From an uncultured Prevotella sp. (lineage in GTDB: Bacteria; Bacteroidota; Bacteroidia; Bacteroidales; Bacteroidaceae), in assembly GCA_934256705.1 (NCBI GenBank), contig CAKQPF010000035.1, forward strand, positions 1-37,153: a DNA stretch of 37,153 bases. The letters run 5' to 3'. A program made the position numbers and the translations under genes. The notes beneath the pieces were generated by a model. The model did not search any database, was not told where the DNA came from, and saw only the letters and a list, made by a program, of their open reading frames with translations. Positions 16,468-24,808 of the stretch are shown here, in pieces (positions within the stretch are counted from its first letter, which is position 1; every line of letters begins with the position of its first letter).

Positions 16468-16830
16468 CTCGTTTTTTGCTGTTTTCAGACCGTTTTTCCA
16501 TTCATTTTTCGTTCCGATTTTATAACTTCCTGATAATCAGACGTAATAAAAATCGGCGAGAATCGCGTATTTACGTACAGAAATATTTTCGTCTGGAATT
16601 TTTGTTAAAATATTGATGAATTGCGCTAGTTGGACTATTCCGATGAATATAAACCGACGATTTGTTTGACGCTAAAGCGCACAGTAAATACTTGGAAATA
16701 CAATTCACCAAACTGCAATTGGCGACTGGATTTTTGTTTGTCACAGAGGTTCGCTTGTCAATGCAACAAACCCTTGTCAAAACTACGGACAAAAACGAGC
16801 ATAAACTTTCACAATAAAATACCGACAAAA

Positions 16831-16862
16831 TTTGGTGGTTTCGAAAATAGTTGTTATCTTTG
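16831..16862 (+). promoter_or_regulatory. Bacteroidetes-type promoter of the DUF1015 gene
   Basis: TTTG (16831-16834), 20 bases, then TATCTTTG (16855-16862). It sits 72 bases upstream of the ATG at 16934. Confidence 0.8.
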
Positions 16863-16933
16863 CACATGAAATACCGAAAAGTATTAAAAAAACATACAAT
16901 TACAAGAATTATTAACCCAAAAAATCCAGTATT

Positions 16934-18202
16934 ATGGCAATCGTAAAACCTTTTCGTGGAGTACGTCCACCAAAACAGTTTGTAGAAGAAGTAGAGTCAC
17001 GTCCTTATGACGTACTTGACTCTGAAGAGGCTCGAAAAGAGGCTGAAGGCAATGAGAAGAGCCTTTTCCACATCATCAAGCCTGAAATCGACTTCCCGGA
17101 AGGAACAAGTGAGTATGATCCACGCGTCTATGAGAAGGCTGCGGAGAACTTCAAGATGTTCCAGGACAAGGGCTGGCTCGTACAGGACGAGAAGGAACAA
17201 TATTATATTTATGCGCAGACTTCATGCCTGCCAGCTAACGGCGGCAAAGAAAAGACCCAGTATGGTCTCGTGGTAGGAGCATACTCTGGCGACTATCAGA
17301 CTGGCGTAATCAAGAAGCACGAGCTTACTCGCCGCGACAAGGAAGAGGACCGCATGAAGCACGTTCGCGTAAACGATGCCAACATTGAGCCTGTCTTCTT
17401 CGCTTATCCTGACAACGAGGTGCTCAACAACATCATCATGAAGTACGCTGCTACTGAACCTGAGTATGACTTCATCGCTCCTATCGACGGTTTCGGTCAC
17501 AAGCTCTGGATAGTTAGCGACGACAATGACATCAAGACTATCACTGAGGAGTTTGCCAAGATGCCTGCACTCTATATCGCTGACGGACACCACCGTAGCG
17601 CTGCCGCCGCTCTCGTCGGTGCTGAGAAGGCAAAGGCTAATCCTAACCATAAGGGCGACGAGGAGTACAACTATTTCATGGCAGTTTGCTTCCAGGCAAG
17701 CCAGTTGACCGTCCTCGACTACAACCGCGTATTCAAGGACCTCAACGGACTGACCTCTGAGGTATTCATCCAGAAGCTCAACGAGAACTTCATCGTAGAG
17801 AAGAAGGGCGCTGAGGAATATCGTCCACAGAAGGCTCATGAGTTCTCTCTCTATCTTGATGGTGAGTGGTGGTCACTCGTAGCCAAGGAAGGCACATACG
17901 ACGACAACGATCCAATCGGCGTTCTCGATGTGGACATCTCCAGCCGCCTTATCCTTCAGGACATCCTCAACCTTGGCGACCTCCGCAGTTCTCAGCGTGT
18001 AGATTTCGTAGGTGGTCTCAGAGGTCTTGGAGAACTCAAGCGCCGCGTTGACAGTGGTGAGATGCGTGCTGCTCTTGCTCTCTATCCTGTTTCCATGAAG
18101 CAGATTATGGACATCGCTGACTCTGGCAAGATCATGCCTCCTAAGGCTACTTGGTTTGAGCCTAAGCTCCGCTCTGGACTCGTAATCCACAAGCTTTCAT
18201 AA
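16934..18202 (+). CDS. DUF1015 family protein
   Basis: The 422-residue protein matches DUF1015 along its length: the start MAIVKPFRGVRPPKQFV, SRPYDVL at about 22-28, a conserved IADGHHRSAAA at 215-225 and a late MPPKATWFEPKLRSGLVIHK. The family is widespread and is often found beside serine biosynthesis genes. A link to ParB-like serine kinases has been suggested, but I cannot confirm it from sequence. No serine genes are adjacent here. Codon use is strongly biased (many CTC, CGC and TCT codons), as expected for a highly expressed gene. It has its own strong promoter, and no terminator was seen before the next gene. Confidence 0.92.
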   Translation: MAIVKPFRGVRPPKQFVEEVESRPYDVLDSEEARKEAEGNEKSLFHIIKPEIDFPEGTSEYDPRVYEKAAENFKMFQDKGWLVQDEKEQYYIYAQTSCLPANGGKEKTQYGLVVGAYSGDYQTGVIKKHELTRRDKEEDRMKHVRVNDANIEPVFFAYPDNEVLNNIIMKYAATEPEYDFIAPIDGFGHKLWIVSDDNDIKTITEEFAKMPALYIADGHHRSAAAALVGAEKAKANPNHKGDEEYNYFMAVCFQASQLTVLDYNRVFKDLNGLTSEVFIQKLNENFIVEKKGAEEYRPQKAHEFSLYLDGEWWSLVAKEGTYDDNDPIGVLDVDISSRLILQDILNLGDLRSSQRVDFVGGLRGLGELKRRVDSGEMRAALALYPVSMKQIMDIADSGKIMPPKATWFEPKLRSGLVIHKLS

Positions 18203-18236
18203 TAGCAAAGCTCTGATTTATTGATTTTTTATACCA

Positions 18237-18310
18237 TCTCCCACAGATTTCATGGAGAACACAGATGCTGTATTGTCATTTCTGTGCCGTCCCGTGGACT
18301 CTGTGGGAGA
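18237..18310. repeat. Palindromic element between DUF1015 and the YigZ-like gene
   Basis: TCTCCCACAGA (18237-18247) is the exact reverse complement of TCTGTGGGAGA (18300-18310), and further CACAGA/TCTGTG words lie inside. It covers the first part of the open frame that begins at 18265, which helps to reject that upstream start. Confidence 0.65.
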
Positions 18311-18357
18311 ATAGTAATCACGAAGATTATCATTTCACTACTAAAGGATTTTACCCA

Positions 18358-18948
18358 TTGGAAATAGATTCATACAAAACTATAAGCGACAACACTGGCG
18401 AAGGCTACTACACCGAGAAACGCAGTAAATTCTACGCCTTTGCCCATCATGTCAGAAATGCTGACGAAATAAAAGCCTTGCAACAGCAATACAAGAAGAA
18501 GTATTACGATGCAAGGCACGTCTGTTATGCTTATAGACTGGGACCTGACGGCAGTGAATTCAGGGCTAATGACGACGGCGAGCCGTCAAGCACCGCTGGA
18601 AAGCCTATCCTTGGGGTGATGCTCAGCAATGAAGTGAGCGATATTGTCATCTTTGTGATAAGATATTATGGTGGGGTAAATCTCGGAACCGGTGGTCTCA
18701 TTGTGGCTTATCGTGAAGCTGCACAGGATGCACTGTCACATTGCGAGATAGTGGAACAGCTGGTGGAGGAAGAGTTTACCTATTCTTTCAGTTATCCGAT
18801 GATGAACAGTGTGATGCGTGTAATCAAAGACGTTCAGCCACGTATTGTCACGCAGGAGTTTGACAACACCTGCTCCATCACTATGGCTATCAGGAAAAGT
18901 GAGATGCCAAGACTGAAAAGCGCACTTGAGAAACTGACGTTCGAGTAG
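18358..18948 (+). CDS. yigZ: YigZ/IMPACT (UPF0029) family protein
   Basis: The product belongs to the YigZ/IMPACT family, proteins of unclear molecular role that resemble translation-factor domains. Diagnostic segments are YTEKRSKFYAFAHHV near the start, ARHVCYAYRLGPDG, DDGEPSSTAGKPIL and IRYYGGVNLGTGGLIVAY. The start is uncertain. The frame is open from ATG 18265, but its first 31 codons read through a palindromic element and look unlike the family. TTG 18358, preceded by AAAGGA nine bases upstream, gives 196 residues, close to the usual length of about 200. It follows DUF1015 by 155 bases on the same strand. Confidence 0.88.
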   Translation: MEIDSYKTISDNTGEGYYTEKRSKFYAFAHHVRNADEIKALQQQYKKKYYDARHVCYAYRLGPDGSEFRANDDGEPSSTAGKPILGVMLSNEVSDIVIFVIRYYGGVNLGTGGLIVAYREAAQDALSHCEIVEQLVEEEFTYSFSYPMMNSVMRVIKDVQPRIVTQEFDNTCSITMAIRKSEMPRLKSALEKLTFE

Positions 18949-19109
18949 GGGAGGAGCATCGTATCAAATGGCAAAATCCGTTAGCGCAGTGGCTCGCATC
19001 TATGAATTCGTTGGGATTTGACTGACTGTTTTGCCGTTGAAATGACTGCGAAAAAATCGACAAAAGCCGACCAAGAGCCAACAACCCAAAACAGACAACC
19101 TACAACCAA

Positions 19110-19610
19110 CTACCTTTTGGTAAACACCAAGGTGGAAGGAAGTTTCTGCCATTTGCCGTTCTTCGCAAACTTGATGGTGGAGCCTTGCTTCTGATGAAGC
19201 GTGAAGGTCTTTGTCTCTTTATCGTAGGTCAAAGTAGCGACAAGGTCCTCCGAACCGTAGTCATTGATTATTTCCATCGTGACGACTCCGAGTTTCCTGT
19301 CGATTTCCGCAGAAGTGATAAGCCAGAAGCGGGAGTCTCTCCTGCTCTTGATGTAGCCGGAAAGCTCGCCGAAGATGTCCTGTCCTGGCACTAAAATGTT
19401 GTTTTTATAGAAATCGAAGCGGATTGACACTTCATACTCCTTATTATATATCTCGCCTCTGAATGGTGAAATGTCAAGAGAGTCCTGTTTGACTGGAGTA
19501 GTGGGATGAATATTTTCTGAATAATATTCATTATTTGCAAGTGCATTCAGAGGAAGCATCGCAAGGGCAAAGATTGCAGTTGAAATTATATTTTTCATTT
19601 TCATTTTCAT
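19110..19610 (-). CDS. Small exported protein of unknown function
   Basis: The 166-residue product begins MKMKMKNIISTAIFALAMLP and has a cleavable signal peptide (cleavage probably after ALA, before NNEYY). The mature part has beta-rich segments such as EYEVSIRFDFYKNNILVPGQ and LVATLTYDKETKTFTLHQKQ, and it resembles the many small Bacteroidetes periplasmic proteins of unknown function. I use the ATG at 19610, because the further opening to 19679 would start upstream of a -7 motif at 19644. It is convergent with the YigZ-like gene. Confidence 0.75.
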   Translation of the reverse strand: MKMKMKNIISTAIFALAMLPLNALANNEYYSENIHPTTPVKQDSLDISPFRGEIYNKEYEVSIRFDFYKNNILVPGQDIFGELSGYIKSRRDSRFWLITSAEIDRKLGVVTMEIINDYGSEDLVATLTYDKETKTFTLHQKQGSTIKFAKNGKWQKLPSTLVFTKR

Positions 19611-19643
19611 ACTAATGTATTGTAGGGTAATCGTTTTTATTGG

Positions 19644-19651
19644 CAAAGGTA
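19644..19651 (-). promoter_or_regulatory. Probable -7 element of the small exported protein gene
   Basis: TACCTTTG on the minus strand matches TAnnTTTG and lies 33 bases upstream of the ATG at 19610. The nearest TTTG (19664-19667) is only 12 bases away, so the -33 element is poor. Confidence 0.5.
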
Positions 19652-19727
19652 CACAATATAAATCAAAAAACATAGTCATTTCTACAAAAAAGTTTGAACA
19701 CTATTCTTAGAATTCGACATTTTTCGT

Positions 19728-19735
19728 TATCTTTG
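19728..19735 (+). promoter_or_regulatory. Probable -7 element of the glycogen operon
   Basis: TATCTTTG matches TAnnTTTG and is about 45 bases upstream of the TTG start at 19781. A TTTG occurs at 19693-19696 but is 31 bases away, too far for a standard -33 element. Confidence 0.55.
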
Positions 19736-19780
19736 CAATCGACATAGTAATATTTTACATTTTTAAACAGTTAAAGTAAA

Positions 19781-21421
19781 TTGTTGAAACCTGATTATAT
19801 TTTCGAAAGCAGTTGGGAGGTGTGCAATAAGGTTGGTGGAATTTATGCAGTTTTATCCACCCGTGCAAAAACGCTTCAGGACGCAATGCCCGATAGAATC
19901 ATCTTCATCGGGCCGGATTGCTGGAACGAAAGTGAAAGCCCGTATTTCATAGAAGACGACACTTTGTGGGCAGAATGGCGCAAGGCGGCTTCCGAATCCG
20001 GGCTCAATTTCAAAGTGGGACGATGGGACATTCCTGGAAAGCCAGTGAGCATCCTCGTCGATTTCCAGCCGTATTTCGCTGTCAAGGATCGCCTGTATGG
20101 TCAGTTGTGGAACGACTGGAAAGTGGATTCCCTACATGCCTACGGCGATTATGATGAAGCAAGTATGTTCTCTTACGCAGCCGCAAAGGTTGTGGAGAAT
20201 TGCTATAAGTTCTACGGACTCGAAGACAAGAAAGTCATATATCACGGAAATGAATGGATGACCGGTCTCGGACTCCTTTACATCAAGAAGTTTCTTCCGA
20301 AGATAGCGACGATATTCACAACCCACGCCACTTCGATAGGTCGATCCATCGCTGGCAACAACAAGCCTCTGTATGACTATCTATGGGCTTATAACGGTGA
20401 CCAGATGGCGGAAGAACTCAATGTTCAGTCAAAACATTCCATCGAAAAGCAGACTGCTTTCGGCGTAGATTGCTTCACCACCGTAAGTGAAATCACTGCA
20501 AGGGAATGCAAGGAACTGATCGGCAGACCAGTGGATGTGGTTCTCCCTAACGGATTTGAGAATGACTTCGTGCCAAAAGGTGCAGCCTTCACACGTAAAC
20601 GTAAGGCCGCCCGAAAGAAATTGCTTCAGATAGCGAACTGCCTTACCGGTTCTCAGTTTGATGATGACAACACTCTGATTATCGGCACAAGCGGACGCTA
20701 TGAATTCCGAAACAAGGGAATAGACGAGTTCGTGGAAGCCATGAACAGGCTCAATCGTGACGAACGCCTTGCAAAACCAGTTGTCGCATTCGTGGAAGTG
20801 CCAGCTTGGGTAGGTGATGCACGTGAGGACCTGAAGGGAAGATTAAAGAGCAGAAAGACATTCGACACACCGCTCGAAGTGCCTATGGTGACCCACTGGC
20901 TACACAACATGGACAGAGACAACGTGCTCTCCATGATGAAATATCACGATATGCAGAACAGGAAAGAAGACAGAGTAAAGCTCATATTCCTTCCTTGCTA
21001 TCTTACCGGAAACGACGGCATAGTTAATCTGACTTACTTTGACGTCATCATAGGAAAGGACCTTTCTGCTTATCCTTCATATTATGAGCCTTGGGGATAT
21101 ACTCCACTTGAGTCTGTGGCATTCAAGGTGCCTTGCATCACTACCGACCTTGCAGGCTTCGGACTGTGGGCAAACTCCGTGAAAGGCGGTTACAGCGAAC
21201 TGGAAGACGGCGTGAAGACAATCCACCGTACGGACTACAACTTCTCAGAAGTGGCAGATACGATAAAGGACACCGTCTCTAAATTCAGCAATATGACTGA
21301 TGCAGAAGTGAAGAAGGCACGTGCAGCAGCCGATAAACTCTCAAAGAAAGCACTCTGGAGTGAATTCATAAAATACTATTGGCAGGCTTACGACTTCGCT
21401 TTGCAGAAAGTGACAAGATAG
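19781..21421 (+). CDS. Glycogen synthase, GT3-like
   Basis: The 546-residue protein is a glycogen/starch synthase-like glycosyltransferase of the GT3 (eukaryotic-type) layout, which extends alpha-1,4-glucan from a nucleotide sugar. The start has SSWEVCNKVGGIYAVLS, with the donor-binding KVGG at 17-20. The middle has HGNEWMTGLGLLYIKK and TTHATSIGRSIAG, and the C-terminal half has YEPWGYTPLES, the Glu-x7-Glu motif of retaining GT-B transferases. No ATG is in frame between the upstream stop at 19772-19774 and the conserved region, so TTG (19781 or 19784) must be the start. It is 73 bases upstream of the phosphorylase gene with no terminator between, arguing for one operon. Confidence 0.93.
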   Translation: MLKPDYIFESSWEVCNKVGGIYAVLSTRAKTLQDAMPDRIIFIGPDCWNESESPYFIEDDTLWAEWRKAASESGLNFKVGRWDIPGKPVSILVDFQPYFAVKDRLYGQLWNDWKVDSLHAYGDYDEASMFSYAAAKVVENCYKFYGLEDKKVIYHGNEWMTGLGLLYIKKFLPKIATIFTTHATSIGRSIAGNNKPLYDYLWAYNGDQMAEELNVQSKHSIEKQTAFGVDCFTTVSEITARECKELIGRPVDVVLPNGFENDFVPKGAAFTRKRKAARKKLLQIANCLTGSQFDDDNTLIIGTSGRYEFRNKGIDEFVEAMNRLNRDERLAKPVVAFVEVPAWVGDAREDLKGRLKSRKTFDTPLEVPMVTHWLHNMDRDNVLSMMKYHDMQNRKEDRVKLIFLPCYLTGNDGIVNLTYFDVIIGKDLSAYPSYYEPWGYTPLESVAFKVPCITTDLAGFGLWANSVKGGYSELEDGVKTIHRTDYNFSEVADTIKDTVSKFSNMTDAEVKKARAAADKLSKKALWSEFIKYYWQAYDFALQKVTR

Positions 21422-21494
21422 GGTAGAAGAATAGGTATTGTTGTAAAAAGATTAAACAATAAAAACAGAAATAATTATTTTAACAGATCAACTT

Positions 21495-24056
21495 ATGAAA
21501 ATCAAAGCAGATTATGTAAACTCTCCTGTATGGAAAGAGTTTAATGTAAAGTCAACTCTTCCTACCGAGTTGAAGTGCCTTGATGAACTCGCACACAACA
21601 TGTGGTGGGTTTGGAACTACGACGCACGCGAAATGTGGCGCAGTCTTGACGAGGACCTCTATGAGAAAGTTTCTCACAATCCAGTAATGCTCCTCGAGCA
21701 GTTGAGCTACGAGCGCAAAGAGGCTATCGTAAAGGACAAGGCTATCATGAAGAATGTGAAGGCGGTATATAAGCACTTCCGTTCATATATGGACGTTAAG
21801 CCTAACGCTAAGCGTCCTTCTGTGGCTTACTTCTCTATGGAGTTCGGTATCCACAATTCTCTCAAGATTTACTCTGGCGGTCTCGGCATGCTTGCTGGCG
21901 ACTACATCAAGGAGGCTTCCGACTCCAATGTGGATATGTGCGGTGTAGGTTTCCTCTATCGTTATGGCTACTTCAAGCAGAGTCTTTCAATGGATGGTCA
22001 GCAGATTGCCAACTACGATGCCCAGAATTTCACTTCTCTTCCTATTACACGTACTCTTGACGAAAACGGTAACCAGGTAGTGGTTGATGTGCCTTATATG
22101 AATTATATGGTACACGCACTCGTGTGGCAGGCCAACGTAGGTCGTGTGACTCTCTATCTCCTCGATACAGACAATGACATGAACTCTGAGTATGACCGCC
22201 CAATTACCCACGCTCTGTATGGCGGTGACTGGGAGAATCGTCTCAAGCAGGAGATCCTTCTCGGTATTGGCGGTATCCTTACTCTCAAGAAACTCGGCAT
22301 CAACAAGCAGATATATCATTGCAACGAGGGCCACGCAGCTCTCTGCAATCTCCAGCGTCTTGTGGATTACATCAAGGGAGGTCTTACCTTCCAGCAGGCT
22401 CTTGAGGTAGTTCGCGCTTCTTCTCTCTATACTGTTCATACTCCAGTGCCAGCAGGTCACGACTATTTCGACAAGGACCTTTTCGGAAAGTACATGGGCG
22501 GCTATCCTCAGATGCTTGGCATTTCATGGAACGAGTTCATCGGGATGGGACGTATCAACCCTGATGACGACAACGAGCGTTTCTGTATGTCAACATTCGC
22601 TTGCAACACTTGTCAGGAGGTAAATGGTGTATCCAAGCTTCATGGATGGGTTTCACAGAAGATGTTCGCTCCTATCTGGAACGGTTACTATCCTGAAGAG
22701 AACCATGTGGGCTACGTTACCAATGGTGTTCACTTCCCTTCCTGGTGTGCTACAGAGTGGCGCAAGATATATGACAAGTACCTTCTCAAGGGATTCTACG
22801 AGGATCAGTCTAACGAAGAACTCTGGCATGGTATCTACGAATGTCCGGATTCAGAGATCTGGGAGACTCGTATGGCTCTCAAGAAGAAGCTCGTCAAGTA
22901 TATCCGCGAGAAGTTTGCAGAGAACTGGCTCAAGAATCAGGGAGACCCAGCTCGCGTAGTTTCTCTCCTTGAACGCATTAATCCTAATGCTCTCATGATT
23001 GGTTTCTGCCGTCGATTCGCTACATATAAGCGCGCACACCTTCTCTTCACAGACCTTGAGCGCCTTTCTGCAATCGTGAACAATCCTGAGCGTCCGGTGC
23101 TCTTCTTCTTCTCTGGTAAGGCACACCCTGCTGATGGTGCAGGTCAGGGTCTTATCAAGCGCATCTATGAAATAAGCCAGCGCCCTGAGTTCCTCGGCAA
23201 GATTATCTTCCTTGAGGATTACGACTTCCAGCTTGCTCGTCGCCTCGTTTCTGGTGTTGACATCTGGATGAATACCCCTACACGCCCACTTGAGGCTTCA
23301 GGCACATCAGGCGAGAAGGCAGAGATGAACGGCGTCGTAAACCTCTCCGTACTTGACGGATGGTGGGTTGAAGGCTATCGTCAGGGCGCAGGTTGGGCTC
23401 TTAAGCAGGAACGCACTTATGAGAACCAGGCTTATCAGGACCAGCTCGATGCCGCTACTATTTATAGTATGCTTGAGAACGAGATTGTTCCTCTCTATTA
23501 TGACAAGAATGAGAACGGTTTCTCCGAGGATTGGATCAATGTAATCAAGAATTCCATCGCTACTATCGCTCCACACTACACAATGAAGCGCCAATTGGAC
23601 GACTATTATGACAAGTTCTACTGCAAGCTTGCTAAACGTTCCGCTGAAGTGACAGCTAATGACAACCAGCTCGCTAAGGAAATTGCGCAGTGGAAGGAAA
23701 ACGTTGCTGAGCGTTGGGATGGTATCAAGGTCGTTTCTTCTGACACTTCTGTGCTCACTAATGGTGCTGAGACAGGTAAGGAATACACCATTCAATACAC
23801 AATCGACGAGCAGGGACTCAATGACGCTGTTGGTCTTGAACTCGTTTCTCTCAAGAATGACCAGGATCCATCGGATCGCAGAATCCAGAAGGTAACTCCA
23901 TTCACTATGATTAAGCAGGAAGGCAATAACTATACTTTCGAGTGCAAGATCAATGTGAACAACGCTGGCAGCTTCAAGACTTGTGTACGTATGTATCCAA
24001 AGAATGACAAGCTTCCACATCGTCAGGACTTCTGCTACATCAAGTGGCTTGACTAA
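21495..24056 (+). CDS. glgP: Alpha-glucan phosphorylase (GT35)
   Basis: The 853-residue enzyme releases glucose-1-phosphate from glycogen or maltodextrin. It is of the bacterial short type related to the Thermus enzyme: an N-terminal DUF3417-like region with YFSMEFGIHNSLKIYSGGLG, then HCNEGHAALCNL, VTNGVHFPSWC, GFCRRFATYKRAHLL and the PLP-site segment RPLEASGTSGEKAEMNG, where the Lys is the PLP-binding residue. A C-terminal extension of about 100 residues (after about 750) is beta-rich and may be a glucan-binding module. It follows the glycogen synthase, so the two genes cover synthesis and breakdown of glycogen. Codon use is strongly biased, suggesting high expression. The terminator at 24088-24124 follows. 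Confidence 0.95.
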   Translation: MKIKADYVNSPVWKEFNVKSTLPTELKCLDELAHNMWWVWNYDAREMWRSLDEDLYEKVSHNPVMLLEQLSYERKEAIVKDKAIMKNVKAVYKHFRSYMDVKPNAKRPSVAYFSMEFGIHNSLKIYSGGLGMLAGDYIKEASDSNVDMCGVGFLYRYGYFKQSLSMDGQQIANYDAQNFTSLPITRTLDENGNQVVVDVPYMNYMVHALVWQANVGRVTLYLLDTDNDMNSEYDRPITHALYGGDWENRLKQEILLGIGGILTLKKLGINKQIYHCNEGHAALCNLQRLVDYIKGGLTFQQALEVVRASSLYTVHTPVPAGHDYFDKDLFGKYMGGYPQMLGISWNEFIGMGRINPDDDNERFCMSTFACNTCQEVNGVSKLHGWVSQKMFAPIWNGYYPEENHVGYVTNGVHFPSWCATEWRKIYDKYLLKGFYEDQSNEELWHGIYECPDSEIWETRMALKKKLVKYIREKFAENWLKNQGDPARVVSLLERINPNALMIGFCRRFATYKRAHLLFTDLERLSAIVNNPERPVLFFFSGKAHPADGAGQGLIKRIYEISQRPEFLGKIIFLEDYDFQLARRLVSGVDIWMNTPTRPLEASGTSGEKAEMNGVVNLSVLDGWWVEGYRQGAGWALKQERTYENQAYQDQLDAATIYSMLENEIVPLYYDKNENGFSEDWINVIKNSIATIAPHYTMKRQLDDYYDKFYCKLAKRSAEVTANDNQLAKEIAQWKENVAERWDGIKVVSSDTSVLTNGAETGKEYTIQYTIDEQGLNDAVGLELVSLKNDQDPSDRRIQKVTPFTMIKQEGNNYTFECKINVNNAGSFKTCVRMYPKNDKLPHRQDFCYIKWLD

Positions 24057-24087
24057 GATATTGTGAGTTTTGCACTCCAGATATGAC

Positions 24088-24124
24088 AAAATAGCCTCCA
24101 GATATTGCTTCTGGGGGCTATTTT
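24088..24124 (+). terminator. Rho-independent terminator after glgP
   Basis: Arms 24088-24102 and 24110-24124 pair over 15 bases with one wobble and a 7-base loop, followed by the T-rich CTTCTTTTTC. It lies 32 bases past the glgP stop codon. Confidence 0.85.
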
Positions 24125-24155
24125 CTTCTTTTTCATAAAAAAAAGTCCAGAATAA

Positions 24156-24187
24156 TTTGCACAGTTCGGAAAAAAGTCGTACCTTTG
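24156..24187 (+). promoter_or_regulatory. Bacteroidetes-type promoter of the tRNA cluster
   Basis: TTTG (24156-24159), 20 bases, then TACCTTTG (24180-24187). It lies 49 bases upstream of the tRNA-Ser gene. Confidence 0.85.
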
Positions 24188-24236
24188 CACCGCATTTGAG
24201 AAACAGGTTCGGCTAAAGAACAAGTTCCAAGTCATT

Positions 24237-24323
24237 GGAAGGTTGGGTGAGTGGCTGAAACCACCAGTTTGCTAAACTGACGTGCGGGTTACCGTACCGG
24301 GGGTTCGAATCCCCCACCTTCCG
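24237..24323 (+). tRNA. tRNA-Ser (anticodon GCU)
   Basis: An 87-base gene with acceptor stem GGAAGGT/ACCTTCC, the long variable arm typical of serine tRNAs, anticodon loop TTGCTAA (GCU) and T-loop GGTTCGAATCC. The discriminator is G and the CCA end is not encoded. It reads AGC and AGU codons. Confidence 0.96.
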
Positions 24324-24345
24324 CTCCTTTTCTCAATGTTCAGTT

Positions 24346-24418
24346 GGTGGGTTCATCTAGTGGCCTAGGATACCGGCCTCTCACGCCGGGTACACGGGTT
24401 CGACTCCCGTACCCACTA
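24346..24418 (+). tRNA. tRNA-Glu (anticodon CUC), copy 1
   Basis: A 73-base gene with acceptor stem GGTGGGT/ACCCACT (the first pair is a G-U wobble), anticodon stem CCGGC/GCCGG and loop CTCTCAC (CUC), and T-loop GGTTCGACTCC. CCA is not encoded. It is identical to copy 2. Confidence 0.95.
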
Positions 24419-24449
24419 CTACTGATAAATAATATATATACATATTTCC

Positions 24450-24522
24450 GGTGGGTTCATCTAGTGGCCTAGGATACCGGCCTCTCACGCCGGGTACACG
24501 GGTTCGACTCCCGTACCCACTA
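24450..24522 (+). tRNA. tRNA-Glu (anticodon CUC), copy 2
   Basis: A 73-base gene identical in sequence to the copy 31 bases upstream. The two genes and the tRNA-Ser gene probably form one transcript from the promoter at 24156-24187, ending at the hairpin at 24538-24566. Confidence 0.95.
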
Positions 24523-24537
24523 CAAAAGAAAAAGTAA

Positions 24538-24577
24538 GCGGTACTCAATTCTATTTTGGGTATCGCATTATTATTTT
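24538..24577 (+). terminator. Terminator of the tRNA cluster
   Basis: GCGGTACTCAA (24538-24548) pairs with TTGGGTATCGC (24556-24566), 11 positions including two wobbles, with a 7-base loop, then ATTATTATTTT. It is 15 bases past the second tRNA-Glu gene. Confidence 0.75.
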
Positions 24578-24808
24578 AATGTGCAATCCACATTTTCTCA
24601 ATACAAGGACAGTCTTATCCTACCAGATTTCAACACAACAGATGGAGATTTCAATGATAATATGTATCTTTTCAATACATTGTTAATCAAACAAAGACCA
24701 AAGAGTTTCACTACTCGCTTGGATTCTATTAAATCTCATTCGGATTGAATCTAAAGGATTTGGACTTATTGATGTTTTTTAATTCTTCTCTAATAAAATA
24801 GATATTAT

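Larger units (their letters stand above)
15850..16933. other. Gene-free kilobase containing repeats
   Basis: No open frame here looks like a protein. The interval contains the minus-strand -7 motif at 15902, a CCCCAATCC-type tandem block at 16076-16187, a pair of related hairpins at 16382-16467, and the promoter of the DUF1015 gene at 16831-16862. Short frames on both strands (for example 16571-16867) are read through AT-rich sequence and were rejected. Confidence 0.7.

Noticed and set aside
16571..16867. Minus-strand open frame in the gene-free kilobase
   Set aside because: It is AT-rich with no family resemblance, and overlaps the DUF1015 promoter region.
23307..24089. 260-codon minus-strand frame opposite glgP
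   Set aside because: Shadow frame; glgP has continuous conserved motifs, including the PLP lysine, on the plus strand.
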